The translations under genes and the position numbers were made by a program. Below are positions 16,403 through 26,700 of a stretch of 64,000 nt of DNA, piece by piece (position 1 is the first letter of the stretch; each line of letters opens with the position of its first letter). Location of the stretch: positions 186,001 to 250,000 of the forward strand of contig CAJTUA010000003.1 in assembly GCA_910579615.1 (NCBI GenBank), in the 5' to 3' direction. Source of the DNA: an uncultured Lachnospiraceae bacterium (GTDB taxonomy: Bacteria > Bacillota > Clostridia > Lachnospirales > Lachnospiraceae). The notes under the pieces were generated by a model, which worked only from the letters and a program-made list of their open reading frames with translations, did no database searches and was not told the DNA's origin.

Positions 16403-18208
16403 GTGAACAAGTTTTTAAAGGGCTACGGATTTTATCTGTTCCTGCTTATTTTGCTGTTGGCTGCCATCTGGTTTTCAAATGGCCTTCGGGGCAATACATC
16501 CGGCTATGGCTACCAGGGCTTTATCGCGGATTTGGAAGCCGGACAGGTGCAGCGGGTGGATGTTTACCCGAATGAGGAAGTGCCGACTGGCCAGGTGCGC
16601 GTGACATTGAAAAATGGCGAGACAAGGCTGTTTGACGCAACGGATGTGACAAAGATTGAGGAAGCAGGCTATGCGGCGAATGTGAGCACGATTGCGCATG
16701 AAATTGATAAGCCGAGCATCATCTGGCAGATTTTGCCGTACATTTTTGGAGTTATCCTGATTGTATTCCTGTTTTCCATGATGATGAATGTCATGAATGG
16801 CGGGGGCGGCGGGAACAATTCCAAAATGATGAATTTTGGGAAGAGCCGTGCGCGCAAGACGGATGATGAGAAGACTACATTTAAGAATGTTGCAGGGCTT
16901 ACCGAGGAGAAGGAGGAGCTTTCCGAGGTCGTGGATTTCCTGAAAAACCCGAAAAAATATGTCCGGCTTGGCGCGCGCATTCCAAAAGGGATTTTGCTTG
17001 AAGGACCTCCGGGAACCGGTAAGACGCTGCTTGCAAAGGCGGTGGCAGGCGAGGCGGGTGTTCCGTTCTTCTCCATTTCCGGTTCGGACTTCGTGGAGAT
17101 GTTTGTCGGTGTCGGCGCTTCCCGCGTGCGCGACCTTTTTGCGGATGCGAAAAAGGATGCCCCATGTATTGTGTTCATCGATGAGATTGACGCAGTGGCA
17201 AGGCGGCGCGGTACCGGTATGGGCGGCGGGCACGACGAGCGCGAGCAGACCCTGAACCAGATGCTGGTTGAGATGGACGGTTTTGGCAGCAATGAAGGCA
17301 TTATTGTCTTGGCGGCGACGAACCGCGTGGATATCCTTGACCCGGCAATCCTGCGCCCGGGGCGCTTTGACCGCAAGGTTCTGGTCGGCAGGCCGGACGT
17401 AAGGGGGCGCGAGGAGATTTTGATGGTGCACGCAAAGAACAAGCCGCTTGGCGACGATGTGGATTTAAAGCAGATTGCGCAGACTACTGCGGGATTTACC
17501 GGGGCGGACTTGGAAAATCTTTTGAACGAAGCGGCTATCAACGCAGCGCGTGACGAGCACGAATTTATCCGTGAGGAGGATATCAAGAAATCCTTCATCA
17601 AAGTCGGCATCGGCAAGGAGAAAAAGAGCCGTGTCATTTCGGACAAAGAAAAGAAGATTACGGCATACCACGAGGCGGGGCATGCGATTCTTTTCCACCT
17701 TCTCCCGGATGTCGGGCCGGTTTATACCATCTCCATTATCCCGACCGGGAATGGGGCGGCGGGCTATACAATGCCGCTGCCGGAGAAGGATGAGATGTTT
17801 AACACAAAGGGCAGGATGCTGCAGGATATCATTGTCGGCCTTGGCGGGCGCGTGGCGGAGCAGCTGATTTTTGATGATGTGACGACCGGGGCTTCACAGG
17901 ATATCAAAAACGTGACCGCAACGGCGCGCAGTATGGTGACACGCTACGGCTTTTCCGAGAATATCGGTATGGTCAACTATGAAAGCAATGATGACGAAGT
18001 CTTTATCGGGCGTGACCTTGCCCAGACGCGCAGCTACAGCGAGGCAGTGGCGGGTAAGATTGACGAGGAGGTGCGCGCAATCATCGATGAATGCCATGAA
18101 AAGGCAAAGAAGATGCTTATGGAGCATATGGATGTGCTGCATGCCTGCGCGGCGCTGCTGATTGAGAAGGAGCGCATCGGGCGCGAGGAGTTCGAGGCAC
18201 TTTTTTAA
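16403..18208 (+). CDS. ftsH: ATP-dependent zinc metalloprotease FtsH
   Basis: 601 residues. FtsH is a hexameric membrane AAA+ protease that degrades damaged membrane proteins and regulators. Two N-terminal membrane segments (GFYLFLLILLLAAIWF and LPYIFGVILIVFLFSMMMNV) enclose an extracytoplasmic loop. Walker A is GPPGTGKT (about 201), Walker B IVFIDEIDA, the second region of homology has ATNRVDILDPAILRPGRFDR, and the zinc site is YHEAGHAI. A GTG start at 16403 is preferred because GGAGAGGAG precedes it; an in-frame TTG at 16382 has no ribosome binding site. A hairpin terminator follows. Confidence 0.97.
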   Translation: MNKFLKGYGFYLFLLILLLAAIWFSNGLRGNTSGYGYQGFIADLEAGQVQRVDVYPNEEVPTGQVRVTLKNGETRLFDATDVTKIEEAGYAANVSTIAHEIDKPSIIWQILPYIFGVILIVFLFSMMMNVMNGGGGGNNSKMMNFGKSRARKTDDEKTTFKNVAGLTEEKEELSEVVDFLKNPKKYVRLGARIPKGILLEGPPGTGKTLLAKAVAGEAGVPFFSISGSDFVEMFVGVGASRVRDLFADAKKDAPCIVFIDEIDAVARRRGTGMGGGHDEREQTLNQMLVEMDGFGSNEGIIVLAATNRVDILDPAILRPGRFDRKVLVGRPDVRGREEILMVHAKNKPLGDDVDLKQIAQTTAGFTGADLENLLNEAAINAARDEHEFIREEDIKKSFIKVGIGKEKKSRVISDKEKKITAYHEAGHAILFHLLPDVGPVYTISIIPTGNGAAGYTMPLPEKDEMFNTKGRMLQDIIVGLGGRVAEQLIFDDVTTGASQDIKNVTATARSMVTRYGFSENIGMVNYESNDDEVFIGRDLAQTRSYSEAVAGKIDEEVRAIIDECHEKAKKMLMEHMDVLHACAALLIEKERIGREEFEALF

Positions 18209-18215
18209 AAGGAAA

Positions 18216-18245
18216 AATGGGCTTTCCAACGAAGGCTCATTTTTT
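18216..18245 (+). terminator. Terminator of the tilS-hpt-ftsH unit
   Basis: An 11-base stem (two G-U pairs) with a 4-base loop, followed by six Ts. Confidence 0.75.
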
Positions 18246-18368
18246 CTGTCGTTTTTTGTATAAAACTCACCCGGAAAAAGAAATGCCCCTGGAAAAGTCC
18301 TGTCAAAATGACGAAAAAGCAGAATGAAATAATATCATGTTTGTGAACACTTTTCCATTCCCCCATGC

Positions 18369-18478
18369 TATAATAATAGCTGTAAACCCCAATACATTAT
18401 ATATAGTTTTTGCTACACCCCATAAGTAACAAAAATACCTTCTCCGAAAAAGGACAGTGACCGTAAGCTGTCCTTTTT
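18369..18478 (+). ncRNA. Possible small RNA or leader ending in a strong hairpin
   Basis: Between ftsH and the GH13 gene lie 443 bases without a gene. TATAAT (18369-18374) is followed about 70 bases later by a perfect 11-base stem (18447-18457 with 18468-18478) flanked by A5 and T6, a bidirectional terminator. A short transcript of about 100 bases would fit. The -35 is poor (TTGTGA, 22 bases upstream), so this is only a candidate; the hairpin itself is certain. Confidence 0.3.
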
Positions 18479-18651
18479 TACTGCCTAAAAGTTTCCGTGC
18501 CCGGCAAACAGGGCATGGGGTGGACATTTTTTTCAGCAGATTCACAAAAAAATCCCATTTTTTTGTAGATTTGCATATTGTAATTGCGGCGATGGTATTA
18601 TAAAATAGGTATACACGCGATTAATTATTGATTGTAAGCAGGAGTAAAGGG

Positions 18652-20748
18652 ATGGAAAACGGAACCAATATATATGAGACTTATATCGAGAGTATGCCAT
18701 TTAACAAGGCAGCCGTATTTTCTGATGGCACAGAATATTACCGGAACCCACCGGAGCCGATGCCGTATGAATCCGTGAAAATCCGCATCCGCATTGCGCA
18801 TCAGAAAATCAGTGGGATTTTTCTGTGTACCGGGGAAAAACGTTTTTCCATGGGTCTTGAGAAAACGACGGAACATTTTGACTTTTATATAGCGGAGCTG
18901 CATTTGGCGAATGAGAATGCTTCCTACTATTTCCTGGTTCAGTTTGGGGAGGAAACCTACTACTATACACGCAACGGCGTGGAGCCGGAGCATCGTGCAG
19001 AGTACGATTTTGAGATTATACCGGGGTATACGACGCCGGACTGGGCGAAGGGTGCCATATTTTACCAGATTTTTGTAGACCGTTTTTGCAACGGTGACCC
19101 TTCCAACGACGTGTTGGACCGCGAATACAATTACATCGGCGAGGGAACGCACCGCGTGGTGGACTGGAACAAATATCCGTCCACGATGGATGTACGCGCT
19201 TTTTATGGCGGGGACCTTGCAGGTGTCATGAAAAAACTGGATTATCTGCAGGAGCTTGGCGTGGAGGTCATCTACCTGAACCCTATTTTTGTTTCCCCGT
19301 CAAACCATAAGTATGATATTCAGGATTATGATTATGTTGACCCGCACTACGGCGTGATTGTCAAGGACGGCGGGGAATGCCTTCCGGAAGGCGAGAAATC
19401 CAACAAAAAAGCGGAGAGATATATTACGCGCGTGGCCTCGAAGGAGAATCTTGAGGCGAGCAATGCGTACTTCATAACCCTGGTCGAGGAGATTCACAGG
19501 CGCGGGATGAAGGTGATATTGGACGGCGTGTTCAACCATTGTGGTTCTTTCAACAAATGGCTTGACCGCGAGGGCATCTACGAGGAGGCGGAGGGCTACG
19601 AGAAAGGCGCGTATGTGTCAGCAGACAGCCCCTACCGCACGTTTTTCCAGTTCCACAAACCGGACGAGGGGGAATGGCCGTACAACGATTCCTACGACGG
19701 CTGGTGGGGGCATGACACGCTGCCGAAGCTGAATTATGAGGAATCCCCGAAGCTGTTTGATTATATCATGCGCATCGCGCGCAAATGGGTATCACCGCCG
19801 TACAACGTGGATGGCTGGCGTCTTGACGTGGCGGCGGACCTCGGGCATTCTCCGGAGTACAACCATGCGTTTTGGCGCGCGTTCCGGGAGAATGTGCGCA
19901 GCGCGAACCCGCAGGCGTTAATTCTTGCGGAACATTACGGTGACCCGCAGTCCTGGCTTGAGGGGGACCAGTGGGATTCTGTCATGAACTACGACGCGTT
20001 CATGGAACCGGTCACATGGTTCTTGACCGGGCTTGAAAAGCACAGCGACGAGTACCGGCATGATATGTATTGCAACCCGGATGCGTTTTTCGGGGCGATG
20101 CGCCATTTTATGACGCGCTTCCATACACCTTCGCTTCTGGTGGCAATGAATGAGCTTTCCAACCATGACCATTCCCGTTTTATGACGAGGACAAACCACC
20201 GCGTCGGGCGCATCGGGACAAACGGACCGGAGGCGGCAAATGAAGGTCTGAATCCTGCGATTATGCGCGAGGCGGTTGTTATCCAGATGACCTGGATTGG
20301 CGCACCGACAATTTATTACGGCGATGAGGCGGGCGTGTGCGGCTGGACAGACCCGGATAACCGCCGCACGTATCCGTGGGGACATGAGGACCAGCAGCTG
20401 ATTGCCCTGCACCGGGAGATGATTGCCATCCACAAGGCGTACCGGGCACTGCGCACCGGGTCTTTGAAATTTGTGTACGGCAGGCATGGTGTGATTGGTT
20501 ACGGAAGGTTCAATGAGGAGGAACAGTTTGTCATCCTTGTGAACAACAATGATTATGAGGTCAATGTCGAAGTTTCGGTCTGGGAATTGGGTGTGATGGG
20601 ACGTGCGCTTGTGCGTATGCTGTATACGAATACGGAGGGGTTTGGCGTTGATATGGCGGCATACTATCCGGAGAACGGCGTGCTCTCGATGCGTCTGTGG
20701 CCGTATTCGAGTGTGGTATTGAAGAATTTGCCGGAGCATTTGTTCTAG
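18652..20748 (+). CDS. Glycoside hydrolase family 13 (neopullulanase/cyclomaltodextrinase type)
   Basis: 698 residues, no signal peptide, so it acts on imported maltodextrins in the cytoplasm. An N-terminal beta domain (to about residue 135) precedes the catalytic barrel, which opens with AIFYQIFVDRFCNGDPSND. The GH13 conserved regions are present: GVFNHCG, the nucleophile in DGWRLDVAADL, the acid/base Glu in ALILAEHYGDP and the stabiliser in LSNHDHSRF. The N-terminal domain plus this barrel is typical of neopullulanase, maltogenic amylase or cyclomaltodextrinase; the exact specificity cannot be told. The ATG at 18652 has AGGAGTAAAGGG upstream. Confidence 0.92.
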   Translation: MENGTNIYETYIESMPFNKAAVFSDGTEYYRNPPEPMPYESVKIRIRIAHQKISGIFLCTGEKRFSMGLEKTTEHFDFYIAELHLANENASYYFLVQFGEETYYYTRNGVEPEHRAEYDFEIIPGYTTPDWAKGAIFYQIFVDRFCNGDPSNDVLDREYNYIGEGTHRVVDWNKYPSTMDVRAFYGGDLAGVMKKLDYLQELGVEVIYLNPIFVSPSNHKYDIQDYDYVDPHYGVIVKDGGECLPEGEKSNKKAERYITRVASKENLEASNAYFITLVEEIHRRGMKVILDGVFNHCGSFNKWLDREGIYEEAEGYEKGAYVSADSPYRTFFQFHKPDEGEWPYNDSYDGWWGHDTLPKLNYEESPKLFDYIMRIARKWVSPPYNVDGWRLDVAADLGHSPEYNHAFWRAFRENVRSANPQALILAEHYGDPQSWLEGDQWDSVMNYDAFMEPVTWFLTGLEKHSDEYRHDMYCNPDAFFGAMRHFMTRFHTPSLLVAMNELSNHDHSRFMTRTNHRVGRIGTNGPEAANEGLNPAIMREAVVIQMTWIGAPTIYYGDEAGVCGWTDPDNRRTYPWGHEDQQLIALHREMIAIHKAYRALRTGSLKFVYGRHGVIGYGRFNEEEQFVILVNNNDYEVNVEVSVWELGVMGRALVRMLYTNTEGFGVDMAAYYPENGVLSMRLWPYSSVVLKNLPEHLF

Positions 20749-20944
20749 GGCGTGCAGAACGCAGGAATGGGTTTACGGATATCAATGGGCTGCCGCACGG
20801 AATGGAAATTATAAAATATGCCAGCTTCTGGTTTTGCCAGGTGCTATATTTTGTGTATTTTCCGTTTCTGCGGCAGCCTTTAAAATTCAATGGATAAGTG
20901 CAGGCAAAGTTGCTTTGGTAAAATGCCATGAAAATATCGCAGAT

Positions 20945-21571
20945 TCACGGCACAAACTCCCGCACTTCCCCCGCCTTCAAATCATCCGGCAGCACCACAT
21001 CCCCCATGCGCACGCGCTTTAAGTACACACAGCAGCATCCGATGCTTTTTAACAGGCGCTTCACCTCATGCTTGCGTCCCTCGGTGACGGTGATATATCC
21101 GGAAAATACGGGGGTATCCGGTCGGTTTTTTAAGATGTGTTCCCGCCGTTTTCCTTTGATAAATTCGTGGATGTCCGTAAGATGCGCTGTCTGTACGACC
21201 GTCACTTGCGCAGGGCGAGCTGTCAGGGTCTGTTGGGGCAGAGCCTGTAAAGGCGTTGGAACTGCTTGCGGCACTTTTCCGGCAAGCTTCGCTCCCTGCA
21301 GCAGAATTTTACGTTTTTCCTCTGAAAAGCTCCCTAACGCCCAGAAAAAATACTCCTTCTCAATCCCTGCGTCCGGGTGTGTCATGTGTTGGTTGTACAT
21401 GCCGTCATCCGTCAGAATCAGCAGCCCTTCCGTGTCACGGTCAAGCCTGCCGACCGGGCGCAGCTTTGTCATATCGAGGGAATCAAGGTACAGCAAAATC
21501 GTCGGCTCGCTCGCATCGCGCAGGGCGGTGATGCAGCCTGCGGGTTTATGAAAAATATAATAATGGTGCAT
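20945..21571 (-). CDS. RsuA/RluE-type rRNA pseudouridine synthase
   Basis: 208 residues. It isomerises a uridine in ribosomal RNA. The catalytic motif is PVGRLDRDTEGLLILTDDG with the active-site Asp in RLDRD. TVTEGRKHEVKRLLKSIGC near the C-terminus is the second family signature. There is no N-terminal S4 domain, as in the RluE subgroup. It starts six bases after the DUF2812 gene and is the last gene of the PadR operon. The region 20749-20944 between it and the convergent GH13 gene shows nothing further. Confidence 0.9.
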   Translation of the reverse strand: MHHYYIFHKPAGCITALRDASEPTILLYLDSLDMTKLRPVGRLDRDTEGLLILTDDGMYNQHMTHPDAGIEKEYFFWALGSFSEEKRKILLQGAKLAGKVPQAVPTPLQALPQQTLTARPAQVTVVQTAHLTDIHEFIKGKRREHILKNRPDTPVFSGYITVTEGRKHEVKRLLKSIGCCCVYLKRVRMGDVVLPDDLKAGEVREFVP

Positions 21572-21577
21572 ACGGGT

Positions 21578-22162
21578 TTACTCCGAAAGCTTCGCCTGCT
21601 TTGTCAGACGTGTAAGTTCAATTTGGTAAAAAATCAGCGGAATCAGAAAAAGCACACCGAAAATCCCAACCCACCAAGTCCGCATAACGAGAGCAAAAGC
21701 CATCCAAAAAACAAACGCAAAAAGCATCGGTCTGCGCAGTGTCTTATAATAATTTCTCTGGTCTTCCAGCGTTGTATGCAGCGAAAAAGGTGTTTTGTCA
21801 TTTTCTTTTTCCACAATCAGAAGTTCGCGGTTAAATGTTGTGGAAGAGGTCGCAATGCGCCCGCCCTTATCCGCCCACGGCCGCCAGACCGCTTTCCCGG
21901 CGGAATAATTCAGGTTGATATTTTTGAAAAATACCCGGTAACCCATATCCTCCAAAAAATCATGGTATTCCTTCGCACCTTCCATTGACTTCTGACCGAT
22001 AAATTCTACCTGGTACAGGTATTTTCCTGGCTCACATTCCTCAAATTCGTAGAGCAGTGTTTCGGCGCGCACCAGGCGCAGCCCGTTTTCTGACATACGG
22101 TTCAGCCATCTTGCCTGTGCGGTAATCAGGCCGCCATAAAAACGGTAAAATTTTTTTCTCAT
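21578..22162 (-). CDS. DUF2812 membrane protein
   Basis: 194 residues. The first 90 form a soluble domain of the DUF2812 type (FYGGLITAQARWLNRMSENGL, then YLYQVEFIGQ). Two membrane segments follow the basic stretch at about 130: MLFAFVFWMAFALVM and WVGIFGVLFLIPLIFYQIEL. The function of the family is unknown, but genes of this type very often follow a PadR regulator, as here. It probably senses or responds to an envelope condition that PadR controls; that is inference. Confidence 0.82.
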   Translation of the reverse strand: MRKKFYRFYGGLITAQARWLNRMSENGLRLVRAETLLYEFEECEPGKYLYQVEFIGQKSMEGAKEYHDFLEDMGYRVFFKNINLNYSAGKAVWRPWADKGGRIATSSTTFNRELLIVEKENDKTPFSLHTTLEDQRNYYKTLRRPMLFAFVFWMAFALVMRTWWVGIFGVLFLIPLIFYQIELTRLTKQAKLSE

Positions 22163-22214
22163 TGTAAAACACCTCCCATTTTAAATTTTTAACTTCTGTA
22201 TACATCCTCCCAAC

Positions 22215-22535
22215 TTAAGTTTTTTCCATAATCTGCTCCGCGACGCTTACCAGTTCCCGCAGCCTTGCAAGTTCCTTTTTGCAGACTTCCCTGCCGGACG
22301 CTGTGATGGTATACTCCCTCTTTCTTCCTCCGACCTCGCCGTATGGCACAATCCACCCCTTTTCCTGCAATGTCTTTAACGCACCGTACAGCGTTCCCGC
22401 GCCAAGCATAAGCCGCCCGCCTGTCTTTTCTCCGATGAACCTTATGATGTCATAGCCGTGCCTTGGTGAATACAAAGCAAGCAGGATATAGAAAGTTACC
22501 TCGGTCAGCGCACCGCCTTTTACATTGTCCCTCAT
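22215..22535 (-). CDS. PadR-family transcriptional regulator
   Basis: 106 residues, a compact winged helix: ALTEVTFYILLALYSPRHGY, LGAGTLYGALKTLQEKGWI and GGRKREYTITASGREVCKKE. It should repress its own operon (DUF2812, pseudouridine synthase). The ATG at 22535 has GGAGATG upstream. The frame is open for 28 more codons upstream but they encode no family sequence. The promoter ahead holds a 10-base inverted repeat that is a good operator candidate. Confidence 0.92.
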   Translation of the reverse strand: MRDNVKGGALTEVTFYILLALYSPRHGYDIIRFIGEKTGGRLMLGAGTLYGALKTLQEKGWIVPYGEVGGRKREYTITASGREVCKKELARLRELVSVAEQIMEKT

Positions 22536-22631
22536 AAAGCATCTCCATTTGAAATTTTGCATACACCATCCCGCTCTTATTAACTCCCGACTGGGTGGAG
22601 CACGAGGGGGGGATGCCATTTTGAATATTAT

Positions 22632-22678
22632 ATTACGTTTACTGTAATGATTATATCGCTAAACGTAATAGCTGTCAA
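22632..22678 (-). promoter_or_regulatory. Promoter and probable PadR operator
   Basis: On the minus strand, TTGACA (22678-22673), 17 bases and TATAAT (22655-22650) form a perfect sigma-A promoter. A perfect inverted repeat, ATTACGTTTA/TAAACGTAAT (22632-22641 and 22660-22669), brackets the -10 box, where a bound repressor would block RNA polymerase. Confidence 0.75.
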
Positions 22679-22754
22679 GAGTTTTTTGAAAGCCCTTGAA
22701 ATCACATTTGCAAGGTGCTATGATAAATGGGAAGAAAGGCGAAGGGGATAACAT

Positions 22755-22981
22755 ATGGATATGAAAGAAATCAAAGGTGATAAACGCCCCCATTATTTAC
22801 GAAAATATGAGTGATGATGGAAGGATATTGACGAGTTAGAATGGAATGTAATTGATTTTGGAAATGTTGCTATTACTGACAGGGATAAAATCATAAATAT
22901 TCAAATTTCATAATGATATGCAAAAATATACGTTGCATTTTGAATTTAGGCACCAAAAACACAATTCTGAAAAGGAAAGAA
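22755..22981 (+). pseudogene. AT-rich coding debris
   Basis: The 485 bases between PadR and the acetyltransferase contain an AT-rich stretch with short in-frame pieces broken by stops. One reads WKDIDELEWNVIDFGNVAIT, another begins MQKYTLHFEFRHQKH. They look like remains of a small gene or two; I do not recognise the family. Base composition differs sharply from both neighbours. Confidence 0.3.
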
Positions 22982-23020
22982 TGAAAAAGCAAAAAAAGAA
23001 ATGGGATAAGGAAAGGAAAC

Positions 23021-23539
23021 ATGGAACAAATCATGAAAAATGAATATAAAACCAATGTTGCCGGGATAACGGCGCGTTTCGTCCGCGAGGGCGAGGAAGC
23101 CATGGTGCTTCATTTTATCCGGGAAATTGCCGCCTATGAGAAAATGTCCGATTGCGTCATTGCGACGGAGGAAGGGCTGCACAGGGCGATTTTTGAACAG
23201 CACGCCTGCAATGTGCTCCTGATTGAAAACGAGGGTATGCCGGTTGGATTTTGCCTGTATTTCCATACATTCTCGACCTTCTGCGGAAGAACGAACCTGT
23301 ATCTTGAGGATATCTTTCTCAACGAGGAGATACGCGGCAAGGGAATCGGGCGCGAAATATTCCGTATCCTGATGGAAATTGCGCTGGAGGAGGGCTGTGA
23401 GCGTTTGGAATGGGTGTGCCTGAACTGGAATGCACCATCCATTGCATTTTACGAAAGGATGGGCGCTGCCCCGCTGTCGGACTGGACAACCTGGCGGATG
23501 ACAGCGCAGGATATGAGGCAGTCCTTAGGGAGAGAATAA
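23021..23539 (+). CDS. GNAT N-acetyltransferase, diamine/thialysine acetyltransferase-like
   Basis: 172 residues. The acetyl-CoA site is IRGKGIGREIFRILMEIALE. The surrounding sequence FHTFSTFCGRTNLYLEDIFL and RLEWVCLNWNAPSIAFYERMGA is the pattern of the SAT1/thialysine acetyltransferase subgroup, which acetylates polyamines or related small amines. Ribosome binding site AAGGAAAGGAAAC. It stands alone between an AT-rich relic region and the GH2 gene. Confidence 0.85.
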   Translation: MEQIMKNEYKTNVAGITARFVREGEEAMVLHFIREIAAYEKMSDCVIATEEGLHRAIFEQHACNVLLIENEGMPVGFCLYFHTFSTFCGRTNLYLEDIFLNEEIRGKGIGREIFRILMEIALEEGCERLEWVCLNWNAPSIAFYERMGAAPLSDWTTWRMTAQDMRQSLGRE

Positions 23540-23547
23540 GGGTAGGA

Positions 23548-23697
23548 CTGGGAGGGAAGATGCGGAACTTAAAACAGCATGTTCCCGTACAGTGCCCAGA
23601 AGAATTTCTGGGAGCGGATTCGCCCGGAAAGCGAATGAGCGGACAGAAATGCTTCTGCCGGATGTTGGCGCTGGGAGGGAAGATGCGGAACTTAAAA
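23548..23697 (+). repeat. 27-base direct repeat between the acetyltransferase and GH2 genes
   Basis: The same 27 bases, starting CTGGGAGGGAAGATGCGGAA, occur at 23548-23574 and 23671-23697, 123 bases apart. The intervening DNA encodes nothing recognisable. Either a short local duplication or two copies of a small dispersed repeat. Confidence 0.7.
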
Positions 23698-23713
23698 TAG
23701 AAAGGGGCTTTAC

Positions 23714-26700
23714 ATGAAAAAATATGATTTGTCAGGCGAATGGTTGTTGTGGTTGGACGAGGAAAAGAGCGGAAGCTTTGAGGGCGGGGAACTCTCGCAC
23801 GCATTTGATGATGTGATAACACTTCCGGCAACAACGGCGCAGGCGGGCAAGGCATCCCATGGGGAAAATACGGCGCGCGAAACGTATTTTTTAACGGAGC
23901 GCTATCCATTTTACGGCTGTGCTTGGTATCAGCGCACGGTGCGGATTCAGGAGGAGGATGTCGGCAGGCCGATTTATCTGTACTTTGAGCGCACCCGCAT
24001 GACGCGCGTATGGGTCAATGGAGTTTTGATTGGCAGCAATGACAGTATCTGCGCCCCACACCGCTATGAAATCAGCAGTGCGGTAAAGGAGCAGGAGCTT
24101 ACAATTACAGTGTGCGTAAACAATGCAGATTATCCGACAAAAGGCGGACATATGACCTCGCAGGATACCCAGACGAACTGGAACGGCATTCTCGGGAAAA
24201 TGGAGTTACAGGTTTTCGCACCGGTGGACGTGCTTTTTGCTGTGACGGAATCCGATTCCCGCACGGGGGAAATCCGGGTGACACTTGAGCTGTACAACGC
24301 CTGGATGATGCCGGAGGAACGTGAGATTTTGGTAAACGGCGAATATGTTTTTTTGCCGGAGGAAATTCTGCCGACATCCGGTCTGCAGACGGCACCGCTG
24401 TATCTGATTGAAAATTCGCACCGCCAGACCATCACGCTGCAGCCAGGGCTTAGCCGCCAGACAATTACGGTCAAGGTCGCGAATGTGATGTGCTTTGGCG
24501 AATTTACGCCTTGTTTTGGACAGTTGCACATCCGCTGCGTGGAGAAGGAGGGCGATGTTTTAAGACCAGTATTTTCGAAGGCGCAGGAAAGCGTGTTGGA
24601 GCGTGTGGAAGAAAAACTGGGGAGCGCAGCAGGCAGGAATGCCGCAGCCGGGGCGCTCACGGTGGATGCAGTCTTCGGTTTCCGCGAATTTGCGGCGAGC
24701 AGGCATCACTTTTATATCAATGGCATAAAAACATTCCTGCGCGGCAAGCATGACGGTATGATTTTCCCGCTCACGGGTGCGGCGCCGATGGATGTGGAGG
24801 GTTGGCTTAAGGTCATGCGGACGGCAAAGCGTTTTGGTATCAACCATTACCGCTTCCACACCTGCTGTCCGCCGGAGGCGGCATTTTTCGCGGCGGATTT
24901 GCTTGGTATCTACATGGAGCCGGAGCTGCCGTTCTGGGGAACCATCGCAGCGCCTGGCGAGGAAGGGTACAACAAAGAAGAGCAGGACTATCTGATTGCG
25001 GAGGGCTTCCGCCTGATGGAAGCGTATGGCAGCCACCCGTCCTTCGTGATGATGTCGCTCGGAAATGAGCTCTGGGGCAGCAGGGAGCGTTTGGGTGAGA
25101 TTATCGAGGGCTTCCGCGCTGTGGATAAAAGGCATCTGTACACTTCCGGCTCAAATAATTTCCAGTTCTACCCGTCCGATATCCCGCAGGAGGATTTCTT
25201 TGCGGGCGTGCGGTTTGACCGGGATAGCTTAATCCGCGGTTCCTATGCGATGTGTGATGCGCCGCAGGGATTTGTGCAGACAGAGCAGCCGAATACGGTG
25301 CACAGCTATGATGTGTTTTTTGATGAGGAAGAGGAAGCGGAGGAGCTGGAGATTGGCAGAACCCCGGGAGATAGCAAAAATGCCGGGAGTCTGCAAAACG
25401 GGAAGAACCCGGGAAAAAATGGTATTTCAGAAAACGCTGCCGAAAGGGAGATTGAAATCCAGTACGGCACAGGCGTAAAAAAAGTAAAAACTTCCTCCGC
25501 AAAAGCTTTTACCACAAATAAGCCGATTGTATCCCACGAGGTCGGTCAATACTGCACCTACCCGGATTTTAAGGAAATAAGCCATTATACCGGCGTGCTC
25601 GCGGCGCGCAATCTGGAAGTTTTTCGTGAGCGCCTTGCCGCTGCAGGTATGGCGGAGCAGGGGGAAGAATTTTTCCGCAATTCCGGTGCACTGGCTGCAT
25701 TTTGTTACAAAATGGAGCTTGAAGCGGCACACCGCTCGAAAATGCTTGCAGGTTACCAGCTGCTTGATATCCAGGATTTCTCCGGACAGGGCACAGCGTT
25801 GGTTGGCGTGTTAAATGCGCTGATGGAGGAGAAGGGCATGATTTCCGGCAGGGAATGGAGGGGCTTTTGCGCGCCGACCGTGGCGCTTGTCTGCCTGCCG
25901 AAGTTTGTATACGCACAGGGTGAAACCGTAAAGGGAGGGCTGACAATCTCGCATTACGGCGCACAGATGCTTCGCGGAGCAGTTCTGAATGTGATGGTAA
26001 CAGAAGTGCAAAAGCCGCAAAAGGGCGGCGCGCGGACGAAATTCTTGCTTGACGCAGATTACCCGCAAAAAGCCCTTGCAAACGGTGTGCATTCGGTCGG
26101 GGAATTTGCGCTGGAGCTTCCGGTGACGGATGCATTTGCGGAATATCTTTTGACGCTGACGCTGACCGGGCAGGATGAGGAGCTGATAAACCGGAATACC
26201 TATGCACTGTACAGCTATCCGAAAAGGGAGGGGCTGCATGTGTTTGCGCAAAGCGTGCAAAAAAGCGGTACAGCAGCGCTTCTGCTGTGCGAGGATTGTG
26301 GGAAGCATGATGTTTCCGGGAAAGCGGGGCAGCCCAATCTGGCAAACAATGCCTCAAAGAGCGCAGGAATATCGGATGTAGCAGGCGCTGCACCAGAAAA
26401 AACGGAACCGCTCTACGTGACAAACAATGCTTCGGAAGCGAAAACGCTGCTTGGCAGGGGCGGCCGTGTCCTTTTCCTGCCGGAAGAAATCAAAGAAAAA
26501 GTGCAGGGAACCTTCTGCACGGATTTCTGGTGTTATCCGATGTTCCGCGCCATCTCGGAATCCGTGAACCGCCCGGTACCGGTTGGGACCTTGGGATTGA
26601 ATATTAAGGAAAACCATGCGGCGCTGCGCAGCTTTGGCAGTCATACGTTTTCAACACCGCAATGGTATGACATTGTGACAGAAAGTGATGCGGCAGTGCT

